NCBI GenBank assembly: GCA_001632425.1
Contig: KV425552.1
Span: forward strand, 438,899-502,898
Direction: 5' to 3'
Source: Neolentinus lepideus HHB14362 ss-1
Lineage: Eukaryota; Basidiomycota; Agaricomycetes; Gloeophyllales; Gloeophyllaceae
DNA length: 64,000 bases
The notes under the pieces are model-generated. The model was not told the origin of the DNA and did no database searches. It saw only the letters and a program-made list of their open reading frames with translations. Shown here piece after piece: positions 1 through 11,238 of the stretch. The first letter of the stretch is position 1. Every line of letters starts with the position of its first letter. Made by a program: the position numbers and the translations under genes.

Positions 1-190
1 ACTGGTCCTTGGGAAACAGAATATGATGGTGGCAGAGGCTCGAAGAAGAGCGACGACGTGTCGGACTCATAGACATTACCATTTTCGACTTGCTTTGATC
101 TTATCATGGAAGGCGCATTCAATCTAAGTTGCGCATAATATTTTAAGAAAAGGAAATTTATGCAAAAGAGTACTGAATAACCATTATCAG

Positions 191-262
191 TACGCCGAAC
201 GGGAATCGAACCCGTGCCGCTTGCTTGGAAGGCAAGCATGATAACCACTTCACCATCGGCGT
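191..262 (-). tRNA. tRNA-Gly (anticodon UCC)
   Basis: On the minus strand the segment folds into a full cloverleaf: a 7-bp acceptor stem, a 4-bp D stem, a 5-bp anticodon stem closing the loop CTTCCAA (anticodon TCC), and a T arm with loop TTCGATT. Discriminator base is A. There is no intron. The TCC anticodon reads glycine GGA/GGG codons. It lies about 95 bases upstream of the epsin start and is transcribed away from it. Confidence 0.93.
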
Positions 263-356
263 AATAATAGATTTGTCTTGGCTTTTATATTGATTCATCC
301 CCGTCCTCTCGTTACATCGCGCCACAACAGCTTGACGCAGCTCTTGTCCTCCTCAC

Positions 357-2140
357 ATGTCTACACTACAGCACTTTGGTAAAGGTGCCCTCCGTGTAGC
401 CAAAAACTACACCAAAGGCTACTCAGACACCCAAGCGAAGGTTAGGGATGCAACCTCGAATGACCCATGGGGACCCTCGGGCACGCAGATGAACGAGGTC
501 GCCCAGATGACTTATAACCAGTACGCAGCAGCTGTCTAAATCTTCAGGATCAGCTATGTACTTTATGCCCCAGGAACGACTTTGTGGAGATCATGGAGAT
601 GCTGGACAAGCGGCTGAACGACAAGGGAAAGAACTGGCGGCACGTTTTCAAGGTGCGCCTCGTACGTGTCTGCATGCGCACTCGCATTGACGAACGCAGC
701 CGGTTTACAGTCGCTGACATTACTCGACTATTTACTACACGCCGGCTCAGAGAATGTCGTGATCTACTTCCGCGACAATCTATACATCATCAAGACGCTG
801 AAGGAGTTCCAGTACGTTGACGAGTACGGGAAGGATCTGGGTGCGAATGTGCGTCAGAAGGCGAAGGACATCACGAATCTCCTGCAGGATGAGGGGCGGC
901 TGCGTGAGGAGCGGCGCACCCGAGCGCATATGCGGGACCGGATGGTTGGGAGGTCCCCCGATGAAGAGGACGAGAACGCTCGCAGAAGAAGTAGGAGTGT
1001 ACCCCCTAACCGTGGTAATAGGGAGGACGATGATCTACAGCGTGCGATTGAGGAGAGCAAGCGGCTGGCAGAGGAGCAGGCGAACAAGAACGCCGAAGAT
1101 CGGGATCTTGAGCGAGCGATCAAGCTTAGTGAGGAAGAGGAGGCGAAGCGGGCAAAGGCGCTGCAGGATGCGAATCAAGCAGCTTTGTTTGATGATCAGA
1201 ATCAATTGTGGGTGGTGGCTTTGTCCAGGATCGTCCAATCACAAGCTGACATAGTGTTCCCAGGGCGCCGCCTTCGACCAATCCTTTCCCCCTTGTCGAT
1301 CCAAATGCGCAGCAGTCGCAGTTTATGACCGGCTTGCAGCCTCAATTTACCCAACTGCAGCCCCAATTCACGTCGTTTAATCCATGGCAACAGCAGGCTC
1401 AACAGGAGGCCATGCAAGCTGAATACATGCGCCAACAGGCCGAGTGGATGCACCAGCAACAGGAAGCGGCACAATTGCAGGCACAGCAGGAGGAGTGGAT
1501 GCGCCAACAGCAGCTGATACAAATGCAACAGCAGCAACAGCTTCAGGCGCAGCAGTCACTCATGGCTCAGCCCACTGGGTTCGGGTGAGCGATCTGCCCA
1601 ATGCTATTCCTGAATCATCTGTCTTACCATATGTTCATGTAGTTCAAACAATCCATTTGCGCCGGCTCAGCCCGCCCAGGCTCAGCCTCCCTTCCTCAGC
1701 ACCTCGCAAATGTCGTCGCCAGGACCACAGACGCAGAGTCCTGTATCGTTCAACTTGCAGGGCTCATACGATGGCGGTAACCGGCAGGGTGCTATCAGCG
1801 CACCACCTGGTCCGTCTCAATCAACGCCTGCATCATCGTTCCAGCAGCAAGGATCGCTGCGCAGTCAGACGCGCACTGATCAAGAGCACTCGCACCTTGC
1901 CAGCCTCTTTGCTAACCGTACCGATGATGGTGTCGATACGTTCGGTAACACCGGCTTGCTCAGGTACGAGGATGGATGGCCCATCGTACTGATCTGTTTG
2001 CTGACTCTTCGATCAGGTATGGGCCAACAAACGCTGGTCGCATCGTTACGCAGAAGACTGGTACGCCGAGTAGCAACCCTTTTGCTCTGCAACAACAGCA
2101 GCAGCAACAGCAGAGCGAGCAGCCATTCTTCCAAATTTAG
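357..2140 (+). CDS. Epsin (ENTH-domain endocytic adaptor)
   Basis: Clathrin adaptor that binds phosphoinositides and ubiquitinated cargo at the plasma membrane. Exons I derive: 357-520, 574-652, 711-1207, 1264-1584, 1643-1963, 2017-2140. The first three encode a full ENTH domain with the hallmark segments KVRDATSNDPWGPSG and DYLLHAGSENVV. Two ubiquitin-interacting motifs follow (DDDLQRAIEESKRL and DRDLERAIKLSEEE), then a Gln-rich tail with three NPF tripeptides (TNPFP, NNPFA, SNPFA) that would bind EH-domain proteins. This order (ENTH, two UIMs, NPF tail) is that of yeast Ent1/Ent2. Each splice junction restores the conserved frame. The start is the first Met, ahead of the basic N-terminal amphipathic region. 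Very likely a single functional epsin gene. Confidence 0.95.
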
Positions 2141-2594
2141 TATTGGTTTGTGTTTCATTCTCTTGAGCCTCTAATAATTTAGTCTAGCTGCGCGTCGAGC
2201 TCGTTCCCCCTACCGTATTCCTATACCACTCATACTGAGACCGGAACGTCTTGTGTATTATTTTGTTACGAAGGACTGAACTTGAAGAAATATGAAAACT
2301 TGGTTTATTATCCTGAAGCAAATTGGAGATGCTTGAAATGTCGCAGGGACAGATTAATCATGTGCGTGCACCTTGAAAGAAACGGCCATTGCCGAATTCT
2401 AGACATCAAAGAAGTGACGACTATCGATGACATCATAGATGTCGAGTGCGGGGTCGTGTATGCCTTATAACTACGCACAATTCTTTGTTGCAATTTAGTT
2501 TCCTCCTTTTACCTCACAAACGTATTCGCTAATTTCGTGTGTTTCTCTAATTTATTTCTCACAGCGTTCGCTGATCCATGTTTGTAGACCAAGT
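2141..2594. other. Intergenic, no gene seen
   Basis: Contains the epsin 3' flank and the promoter side of the next gene. A short open frame at 2282-2470 has no recognisable features and a stop-rich context, so I do not call it. Confidence 0.5.
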
Positions 2595-3236
2595 ATGTCA
2601 CCTACTCGTAAACGCTCGAAGCAGAATGGAAACGCACCTGCAAAATCTACGGGCAATGTCGTGTCAGAAGCCGACCTCTCGCCTCCCCGCCAACGCAAGA
2701 AGGAAATGATGTCTGTCAAAGCCCCGGGGTCGAACGTCGACTTCAACACCTTCATCTACCGCATGGGCCTGGTTGGCTTCCTCGTCCTCGCGTTCTACGG
2801 GTATCGACTATGGAATTTGAAAGTAGAGGCTGGAAGCTGGTGGAATCTAACCACCGGAAAAAGACCAGCAGCAGTAGGAGTGAATGCGCCGCGCGCGAGC
2901 ACGGGTATTGACGACGCGCAGAGATGGGCATCAGGCAACGGAGGGCAGGGTGTCACGGAAATCGAGAGCAAGATTGAGGAGCTTGCAACCGCACTGGGAA
3001 TGCCCTCGAGAGATCTCGCTAGTGCTATTGCGGGCGCGGTGAAGGATTACGTGCCTCCAGCGACATTGTCGTCCCTGAGTGCGCAGGCGAAGAAGACACC
3101 AGGGGCCGGATCGGAGGTGGTGGATGAGCTGCTGGGTGAGCATCACGAGTCTGAAGATAATGTTGCGCAGAAAGCAGCGGGTGGCGTTACCGGAGCTCTA
3201 GCGAATCTTGTTGGGATGGACGAACCACCAGCCTGA
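2595..3236 (+). CDS. Single-pass membrane protein of unknown function
   Basis: A 213-residue, single-exon protein that I do not recognise. The N-terminal ~45 residues are basic and Pro/Ser-rich (PTRKRSKQ near the start, PPRQRKKE later). One hydrophobic segment at about residues 58-70 (MGLVGFLVLAFYGYRLW) would span a membrane, so it is probably type II with a cytosolic basic tail. The rest is soluble, with an amphipathic stretch around residues 118-150 (EIESKIEELATALGMP) and an Ala/Gly-rich C-terminus. There is no cleavable signal peptide. Coding sense is supported by the long clean frame between two spliced genes. No enzymatic motif is visible. Confidence 0.7.
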   Translation: MSPTRKRSKQNGNAPAKSTGNVVSEADLSPPRQRKKEMMSVKAPGSNVDFNTFIYRMGLVGFLVLAFYGYRLWNLKVEAGSWWNLTTGKRPAAVGVNAPRASTGIDDAQRWASGNGGQGVTEIESKIEELATALGMPSRDLASAIAGAVKDYVPPATLSSLSAQAKKTPGAGSEVVDELLGEHHESEDNVAQKAAGGVTGALANLVGMDEPPA

Positions 3237-3675
3237 GCGATGAGTTAGGCAAAAGCATGTAAATAGACGTCTCCATTCATTTCTTGGATCATAAAGCCTA
3301 CTCGAAAGAATAAGTGTCACGAATATGGTCCCGGGCTCCCAATGCTTTGTTCTTGGAGGCTTCATATACCCATAGTGCCCCGATTCAGAGTCCAGTCTTG
3401 CAACCTTCATGATGGTGGCGCACCCTACAAGGGTCTTCTCACTGCAGCCAGATAAACGCAAGATCAACGCCTTGTCAATGCCTCCTTGCTGTATACATGT
3501 AACTTCGTAGACGATTGCCTCCTGCGTGATCAGGTTCGCCAACTTGAGATGCTTCGGCCGATAGCGCACAGACAGACTGCTACCATCCCCCAGTGGATCA
3601 ATTCCCCAGCTCTGCCTAAGCGCTTACTAGCTCGATGTCCGATGCATCGGAGTCAGTGCACAACGCAATGACTGA
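3237..3675. other. Convergent 3' intergenic region
   Basis: Lies between the ends of two convergent genes. Only unsupported short open frames are present. Confidence 0.4.
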
Positions 3676-5887
3676 CTAACCAAACGGGAAAAATGGTTGT
3701 TCATCGACCTGGCAGAACGTGTGATCTGCCGATGGAACAACCCCTTCGGTCATGTACGCTCTGACAATCTTGATAGTGCAGAAGGAAGTGTGAGTGATTG
3801 TTCTGTGGCCGTATCCATCCACTTGCTGAACTAGTCTCGTATTGTTGCCAAGACGTTCGCTGGCATTGCGAGCATTAACGAGAGGAGTGACCGGGTCAAA
3901 GGTATTTCTGGCCACAGAACTATCAGCTGAATGCAGGTCTGTGGAGGCAACATAGAACAGCCTCACGAAAGTATCAAGATAGGTGTCTGGAGCATATCGT
4001 CCTCATGGGCGAAAGTGCTCTCGTATTGATTACGACGAGGGTAGATGCCTTGCCACACGTCACAGAATGACGACAGAAAAACCGCCCGCCGAGTATGCTT
4101 AACCATGCTTTCCAGGATGTCCTCTGTGAACTCAGCGGCGGCATGCGGCTTGTCGAGCGGCTTTTTATCAATGCACTTCAGAAGAGGAAAGAGACATCAG
4201 TGTGTCTTATTCCTAAGTATATGATTCACATCCACCGACCATGACAGTCTTCGCTGACCAGGTTGAGCGGTCAGGCTTGGAAGCGCCTTCTGGATCAATA
4301 TACATAGAGACCAAGCTGGTGAAGTTGCCTTCGAAGAGGTCGCGGAGCTGTTCTGCGAGCATAGGCCATAGGCTTATCTTATACATGGACAGAAAGATGA
4401 GAGATCGCAAATCTCCTGCTGTTACCACTGCGGGGATGCGCAGGTCTGTCACGGTGGCCGGGTTCCAGTACAGGGAGTCGAGGGTTTCATCGATTTTGGC
4501 GAGGATCTCAGATGCGTTGTATGAAGACAGAGCGCAATGGTTGCCAGCGGCAACGCAGGATTGGGTGAATGCACTCAGGAGGTTGTCATAGTCATCCAAC
4601 ACACCTAGTGTTATTCAACTGCCAGTGTGAGTGGCTCTGTTCTTATTGACAATTGAAATGTTCGTGTGGAAGACTCACCATCGGCTGATACCGAGTCATA
4701 ATCTGACCACTGAATAGGGTTCGCTACAGCATCGATGATTATCTTGCCTATTCTCTCAGGGGGCAACATATCAATCATGTATTGCCCTATGATCGTACCA
4801 TATGAGAAGCCCCAAACTTTGACAATGGTTAGAGGACTGGGCTGCACTTATTAAGGACAACGTACAATTGATCCGGGCATTTTTGCCTTCGATCACCTTC
4901 GACAAATAGTCTATGTCATGCACTACAGCCTCCGTCCCTAGAAATGCTTTTCATGATGATACTCTATGTTGCAATTCGAGTGTAGCAAACCTAGGTATGC
5001 CATCAGATCTCCAGTCTTATCAGCACACTTGGTGCTGAGCGCCGCAACAGTGGCAGACGCCATTGTGACTTGCCGCTCCAAATATTGGACAGCTTCGACG
5101 GTCATATTGACCGGGACGTTGAGTTGCGCAAAATTAGAGGCACCGAAGACTTGCTCGTCCAGTAAAGAGTCAAAGCAAGAGTGGTATGGACGGCTCATAT
5201 TAATTCCTCGAGGGTCAAACCCGATAATATCATATTGGTCTGGGAGATAGAGCATTGTCAGGAGAGAAACCGACCGAGCATGATGTACTTACCGAGAGTC
5301 ACTTTGGACATGAGATTTCTGTAGATATATACAAAGAGAGTCCCAGATTCTCCTACAAGCCCCCTTCAGTTTACGTTGTTCGTATATGCATGATCGCTGT
5401 CGCTTACCTGGTCCACCTGGGTTCACAAAAATAGAGCCTTTCCTGAGCACAAAGAGAAGAAATCGGCGCTCAAGTTCCGCTTCCAAGTCAAAGCCACTCA
5501 CCTAAACGTGGTATTGGTAGCTGGAAGTCTTGTCAAAGCAATACTGACGCGACGGGGATCGCTTGCATTGTGATGATCCAGAGGAACCGATATATTGGCG
5601 CATTCGTAGTCTTGGATAGCAGGTCCACAGTCCGTCCACAGCCTTGGTTGAATCCCGAACAATCGCCTGTCAGCGATAATGTGTTGCCCGTAAAAATCCA
5701 GAAAGGCAATGACTTTCGGTAGGCATGTGTATATGAAGGTCACGCAGAGGACCGTGAAAGGGAGTGACTTCCAAGTGGACGAGGTTCGAAACCTTGAGTT
5801 TACGGTGACGCGATTGTTACCACCGGACAAACAGTGTAACAGTTCGTTTGAGACGCTCTTGCCGTCCTTCGCAGAGAGACCGATCAT
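3676..5887 (-). CDS. Membrane-anchored S33 (TAP-like) serine peptidase
   Basis: Alpha/beta-hydrolase of the tripeptidyl/prolyl aminopeptidase type. Minus-strand exons I derive: 5887-5502, 5442-5408, 5352-5293, 5239-4991, 4937-4866, 4816-4679, 4604-4240, 4175-3967, 3907-3676. The 4240 donor (GTCGGT) is the least certain. Joined exons give the oxyanion region NPGGPGESG, the strand IGFDPRG, the nucleophile elbow WGFSYG, the acid in NTFDPVTPL and the histidine in DGYGHRT, so the triad is complete. A hydrophobic segment near residues 44-60 (FTVLCVTFIYTCLPKVIAF) after a charged start suggests a signal anchor with an extracytoplasmic catalytic domain. Conserved cysteines (DCGPAIQDYECANI) fit an exported enzyme. 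Substrate is not predictable. Confidence 0.88.
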
Positions 5888-6339
5888 ATCGAGAGAGGTT
5901 GCGTAGGCGCTCAGTCTGCGAACCTTTTTATGGAGAGTCAGCCGTCAACCGCAGTGCCTCGCAGACCTGAGAGATATCTGTGAGCTGACTGGTCATTCGA
6001 GTCAACGAGCGTCAGGGCCAAGCGCAGCTTATCGCTTCGTAAGTGCGAGGTCGCAGCAAAGTATCAGTATGTTTAACCCTATAAGGAAACGCCGCCGATC
6101 CGAGCTTAAGGACAAAGAGACACGATAGCTGGATGCGACTAATAGAAGCGGAGATGACTGGTCGATAGGTTGACGGACGAGTGACTGTGTCGTCAGAGGC
6201 CTCTGACATGTGGCAAGTGGGGCAAAATGTAATCAATATGACTACGAACCCTTGTACAGGAGTTGAGGAACAGCGGATAGCGCGATAATCTGTCTTTGTA
6301 TATCAAAGGGGAAGTGGGCACCAAATGAGTAACGGACCA
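5888..6339. other. Intergenic, no gene seen
   Basis: Promoter side of the S33 peptidase and 3' flank of prefoldin 5. No coding or RNA signal recognised. Confidence 0.4.
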
Positions 6340-6975
6340 TTACGATTTCTTTGCAGCGGACTGCGCTTCTGCCTGTAACTTGACCTGTATAATGTTCAAT
6401 ACATAGTTCAGATTATCCTGCTTCTTCGAGATGGTCTCTTGCAAACTCTCGAGATTCCCCCTAATGAAGTCCACTTTCGTCTCATAGTACTTCTTGGCTT
6501 GTGAACGCGTCTACAGATCATGATTGAGCACGTAGAGAAAGTAACAATAGACTATACGAACCTTTTTCACATAGTAGCCTGTTCCAACATCGACAATCAC
6601 ATGCTCGAAATCTGATAATTTTCCGGGGACGTAGAGCGAGTTGGTCAAAGGTACCAAGATGGTCCTGCCTGGGGAATAGATCAACGGCCATGAACCGACG
6701 CAAACGAGAAAAAAATTGATAGTACTTACCAATGTTATTCGGGTTTATTTCTCCTACATTGTCAATACATGCTTTGAACTTCGTTTGCGCTTGCTTTAAC
6801 TGCGCGAACGAGTTGGTGAGGTGGTTTAATTCCTGTGTTTGGTATCAGTAACGGCACCCATACTTTACGATATCGCTCGTACCTCTTCAAGCTGCGTCCT
6901 GACCTCCCCAAGCTGCGCAATGTCTAAGTCCGCTACATTGATTTGTTGAGGCTGCGATGTCGATGCCGATGCCAT
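6340..6975 (-). CDS. GIM5: Prefoldin subunit 5 (alpha-type)
   Basis: Subunit of the hexameric cytosolic prefoldin chaperone that hands actin and tubulin to CCT. Minus-strand exons: 6975-6883, 6832-6730, 6668-6562, 6510-6340. The protein of about 150 residues begins with a short polar leader, then an N-terminal helix ([21 protein letters not shown]), the central beta hairpins ([18 protein letters not shown] and [10 protein letters not shown]), and a C-terminal coiled-coil helix ([19 protein letters not shown]). All are diagnostic of PFD5/MM-1. Every splice junction keeps the conserved frame and length is normal for the family. Confidence 0.95.
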
Positions 6976-7553
6976 AGGTGTTCAGGATAGCGCGTTGCAG
7001 AAATTCATCCGGACCGCCGGCGTGAATTATCTCTGTCAGACCCCCAAAGCCCAAGCCGTCCCGTTCATGTTCTGAGAAGATACGACATATCGTTTACTTT
7101 CTTTCTTTAATTTATATCTTTATAAAAAATCCATTACTTCCAGCTCTTTATATTTTCCTGCGACGGTAATATTGATATTACTATCATCTCAACCGGATGA
7201 AGCATACCAGCAGCTGTACATGGAAGATGCTTATCCAATTTAAGCCATATTTCATCCATTGTATCTTTCACATTTCTAGCCTTGTCGGAGGAGCGCAAAA
7301 TCATACTATTTGGAGTATGAGGCAAAATGTGACAGCTTGATATTAATAGTTAGACGAGCCAGCTTGATCAATGAATGTATATGTTTCTGCTGTCAGCCTC
7401 ATAGTCGTGCTCTTCAGTATTCAGGGTCCCACTAGTACTAGAGTGCGCCTTCGGCGTCATAGGCCGTTTGCAGCTTCCGCTCTCAGTATCATTCGTGCAC
7501 ACTGCACAGCGACGACAACGGCGCCTGTATCCTGTCTTATGCGCATTTAACCT
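6976..7553. other. Divergent promoter region with one AT-rich open frame
   Basis: Separates prefoldin 5 (minus) from the DENN-type gene (plus). A 63-codon minus-strand frame at 7134-7325 is more AT-rich than its neighbours. I do not recognise its product and see no splice-linked partner, so it is left uncalled. Confidence 0.4.
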
Positions 7554-9682
7554 ATGCAGTCGAAAGAAAAGTTACCCCAGGATCTTGGTGTGTCTGTTCT
7601 TAGTTCTGTCTCGAGTTTGAACACTATCCTGATACTTTTACAGTCGCAATATTCCATGCTTCATTTCACCCTACCAAAGGTAGTCTTATAGATTGGTCGC
7701 TGAAAGCCAGCGATGGTATGTCTACGTGGTCATTTCCGACGTGTTTTCCTCACGGCATGGGCAAGATTTGGATCTGAGCAATGTCGAGTTCAGCTGTCTG
7801 CCGAGCGGCTTGCATTTGGTTGAAGAGGATGTAGTGTGAGTGTATCCGTTCGTCACTAAGCGAGATTATGTCCTTGATACTGTGCCCAGTTACTTCTCCA
7901 AAGATTCGCACCAAGGTGTATGCGTCTACCGTCGAAGGAAAACAACAGAGCATGGCCACCGCGGTTTCCGTCTCTCTTCTCTTGGGATACTGCTCGCCAA
8001 ATCGACACGTCCGCGACCGTGGCGCCATGTTGCCTCTCTTAAGAATTTGGTGCATAGAATATACTCCGCATTAGAGTACCGAGGGGTGCTGGAGCCCACC
8101 GAGGCGGATTGGCAACCTGCCAGAGAATTCTTCGAACAGCGTAAGGTGCGCCGGGTAGATTTGGGCGGTGCGGGTGATTGGAACGGTTGGAGTCATGAAT
8201 TTGATGGCGTAAGTCTTCGGATTCCTGTTTCTTTACATCTCGCTCAAGCTCGAGCTTCTAGTCGACTTCTGATCCGTATAGTATGCATCCCACCATTCAC
8301 CTCCCACACCTCCTCCGTATCTTGGGACCGTCTTCGTTGACTCTGTACAAACACGTCCTCGGCCGTCGCCGCATTCTCATTTTCACGTTACCCCCTGTCG
8401 AGGCGTCATGCATTTTATGCCAGGTTGCTGCAGATCTCTGCCTCGAGAAACAAGTGAATAGCGATAGTGGAATCGATGGTGATAGGCCCCGGAGACTCAA
8501 AGGGAAGAATCGAGAGGGTGTTAAGGTGTTGGGTATGGTGACCTTGAATGATCTAGATAAACTGCATCAAGAGGGGCAGACGGGGAGAGGATGGATTGCT
8601 TGTAAGTATTTTCTGAAGGTTGCTGGCTCTGCGCTGACGTGCGCTCCGCCAGGCACGACCGATGCGATTTTTCTCGAGAAACCATCTTATTACGACCTTA
8701 TTATTGACCTAACGACTTCCACGCCAGCGAAGGCGACGCGCCCCACGTTCTATTTATCACGCCCTAACCGGACTTCGAGCTCGAAAGGACCGTCCTATCG
8801 ATTATCTCCCATCCGATTTTCATGGAGCGATGTCAAGCTGGTGAGCTCTACATTCTATTCATACCACCCCTGTCTCACATAGCCTTTGCTGAACAGTGGA
8901 ACGAAATTGACCGTCTGCTAGAAATAGACGCGGCCGACCGTGGGCCTGCACATCGGCACGTTTGCTGTGAGCCCGGCTCCCACACCGATAGCATCAACCC
9001 TAAGTCAGCGAAGTTACCTCCAGCTTGGACCGACGTCTGGCGGATATACGAGGATGTCTGCCTCGTGTGCGCCGGACTATGGATGGGTGCTTGGCGGAAC
9101 AACTCTACCATGTCGTACTCGACTGTTAGCCTGGAGGGATCATCAGCTCCCAGTAATTGGGGCAGCGTGAGATTGGAGGGTGATGACGATCTCACAGTTA
9201 GTGGGAGTTATGTGCGGAATGTGGGTATGGGTATCGAGGGGCGGCCTGCTACTGAAGATTCGGGTGAGGGCAGCTCCCGGAAACCGCGGAGTCTCAGGAG
9301 GAACAGTGGGATATCGCTCCCAACAAGCAAGGATAAGAAGCGGAAGGATGCGTCTACATCCGAGGCTGTACATATTGATGATCTGGACGCGGCGAGGGAT
9401 CGGGACATCTTGACCACGATGGCATTGCTACAGACATTCCACGCCAACACCGGCTTCCTCCTCTCCCGACTTGCGACATACCTCCCTGCCTCTGACGCTG
9501 ACGGTATTTCGAGCGAGATCGTCCTCACTCCTCGAGATGTTTTATCCTTTGAACTGGGCCCGTTGAGCAGCCTGGACGCGCGGTTTATCGAGTGGCTAAC
9601 GGAGGAGTACGGGAGTGGTGTGCGGGTCACTCTGCGGAAAGGCTGGCGAGACCTCGTCGGCTTAGTGCTGGGCCTGGGTTAA
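7554..9682 (+). CDS. DENN-type trafficking protein (LCHN/Anr2/Avl9-like)
   Basis: Exons I derive: 7554-7587, 7644-7715, 7766-7835, 7890-8208, 8262-8601, 8653-8840, 8897-9682. The start MQSKEKLPQDLVAIFHA is in exon 1. The N-terminal half matches the divergent DENN domain of this family: FHPTKGSLIDWS, VEFSCLPSGLH, and LGPSSLTLYKHVLGRRRILI in exon 5. The exon-5 acceptor had to be placed at 8261 to keep that frame. A polar Ser-rich linker precedes a C-terminal block (LSFELGPLSSLDARFIEWLTEEY then VRVTLRKGWRDLVGL), as in fungal LCHN/Anr2-like proteins. Known relatives act in vesicle traffic and cell polarity, some as Rab exchange factors; that role is inferred here. Confidence 0.82.
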
Positions 9683-9879
9683 GGTGGTATGAATCTATGT
9701 GCTGGCTTGGATACCTTTTTCCCCGTGGACTGTTTTGACCATTATGCTGCCCCAGAGATAATGCTAACGGATATGCTATATATGTGACGATATATTCGTA
9801 CAAGTCCCAAGCTACATCCAGATACCTTAAGTCTGAATGGATTTGTAAGCCTCTACTAGGACATGTTCACCTTGCTTGG

Positions 9880-11238
9880 TTAATGCCATCTGGCGACCCT
9901 CTCGCGTTCGTACGCATCCTCGTTATATTCTTCGTACTCTTCTTTCATCCTAGCGCCAGATCGGACAGACAGTGACACTTTCTCGCCTTCGAAGCTCCAT
10001 GTTCCCCACAAACCCGCAATCACGCCCTTGAGTGTTTCCCCATCTTCGTCGAAAGTCAGTTTCCCGTTCCGGCCTGTTCCGAACTGCATTTCGCCCTCGC
10101 TGGTATCTCGTCCTCGCCAGAGGAACGTGCACTCCAGGGTGGGCGAAATTGGAGGCGTATCGAATGCGAATACGCCCGTGGCAATGCCCAAGTCGAAGTC
10201 AGCGAACAATTGTTCACCTTTCTTGGTCTTATGCAGGGCGAGCTGGAGACACATGCTCTCGGCTGAGACGTGGCCCCATTCTTGTGCGATCTTGGGTGCA
10301 TATATATTCCAGGTACCGATGACGTTCAGAGTATCCGGGAATCGAGCAATGATAGGCTTGAGCTTGGGGTCGCGCTTATATTCAGGCCTTTCCTCTTCGC
10401 TGTCATCTTCTTCCTTAGAATTGGACTGTTGTTCAGAGGATTGTTTGTCTTCGTCGCTGACCGCACTCAAAGATTGCGCTGTAGACTGCCTCTCGAAATC
10501 ATCTTGGAGACTATCGATATCATCGTCATCATCGTTAGATGCCGGAGTTGATGATCCCCGACGGGCACGTTTTACAAGTCGTACTTCGTCTTCGTCTCTG
10601 TCTTCTGTGTCACTCTCCCTACCTAAATTCTTTGCCCTCTTCTTCTTCAAAGCCTTGAGCTGAGCTTGCATCTGCTGATAGCTTCTCCGCCTGGCTTCAG
10701 CCTCGATCCAGGTCGCATGTTCATAGACCTTCGATCTGTCCCTACCAACAATGACCCACCGCGTCCATAGCTCCCCTTCTGCACCAAGAGCGTCAGCACT
10801 CTGCATGTGAAGCGTCATCCTTTCGGTAGCCTGGTGCACGCCGATCCGATGAAGGTTCGGGCCGCCTTTGATGACATAGAGATCGACAGGCGGTGTCTTC
10901 TTGCGGTCGAATGTTTCGCGCAAGAAGCGTTCTGCGTCCAAATTAACTCGCTCTTCGTCAGTGGTACAGGAATTCCAGCTGTCTTCTGCAGCTTTCGTGC
11001 TCAGCTCGATGTACTCTTTCTTCATCGTCGCTTCGAGGTCCAGAGTCGCTTTGGGAACAGACAGTGAGCCAGCCGTGATGGCAGCTCGCAGGATCTCCTG
11101 CATTGCTGATATCGAAGGTCCTTTCTTGCAATTGTAGAAGATTATCTGAGCTTCCCACCACGCCCTGGGCTTCTTCAGGTTGCGTTCTGAGGGCTGCCTC
11201 TTGGAGATGTTTCCCTTGGGCGTATGGGTGACTGTCAT
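9880..11238 (-). CDS. Intronless hypothetical protein with acidic linker
   Basis: A 452-residue protein from one uninterrupted frame; I do not recognise it. It begins with a basic region followed by KKPRAWWEAQIIFYNCKKGPSISAMQEIL. The first half (to about residue 185) is globular and contains DLYVIKGGPNLHRIGVHQ. A basic helix (LKALKKKRAKNL) and a low-complexity linker with KRARRG and runs of Asp/Glu span about residues 195-295 and may hold nuclear targeting signals. The C-terminal third is again globular (LNVIGTWNIYAPKIAQEW; GLWGTWSFEGEKVSLSV), reading like a beta-rich domain. Being intronless is odd among intron-rich neighbours. No catalytic motif seen. Confidence 0.75.
   Translation of the reverse strand: MTVTHTPKGNISKRQPSERNLKKPRAWWEAQIIFYNCKKGPSISAMQEILRAAITAGSLSVPKATLDLEATMKKEYIELSTKAAEDSWNSCTTDEERVNLDAERFLRETFDRKKTPPVDLYVIKGGPNLHRIGVHQATERMTLHMQSADALGAEGELWTRWVIVGRDRSKVYEHATWIEAEARRRSYQQMQAQLKALKKKRAKNLGRESDTEDRDEDEVRLVKRARRGSSTPASNDDDDDIDSLQDDFERQSTAQSLSAVSDEDKQSSEQQSNSKEEDDSEEERPEYKRDPKLKPIIARFPDTLNVIGTWNIYAPKIAQEWGHVSAESMCLQLALHKTKKGEQLFADFDLGIATGVFAFDTPPISPTLECTFLWRGRDTSEGEMQFGTGRNGKLTFDEDGETLKGVIAGLWGTWSFEGEKVSLSVRSGARMKEEYEEYNEDAYERERVARWH

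Noticed and set aside
7134..7325. AT-rich 63-codon frame as a small gene or organelle insert
   Set aside because: No recognisable protein or organellar sequence, and it sits in a normal divergent promoter region.
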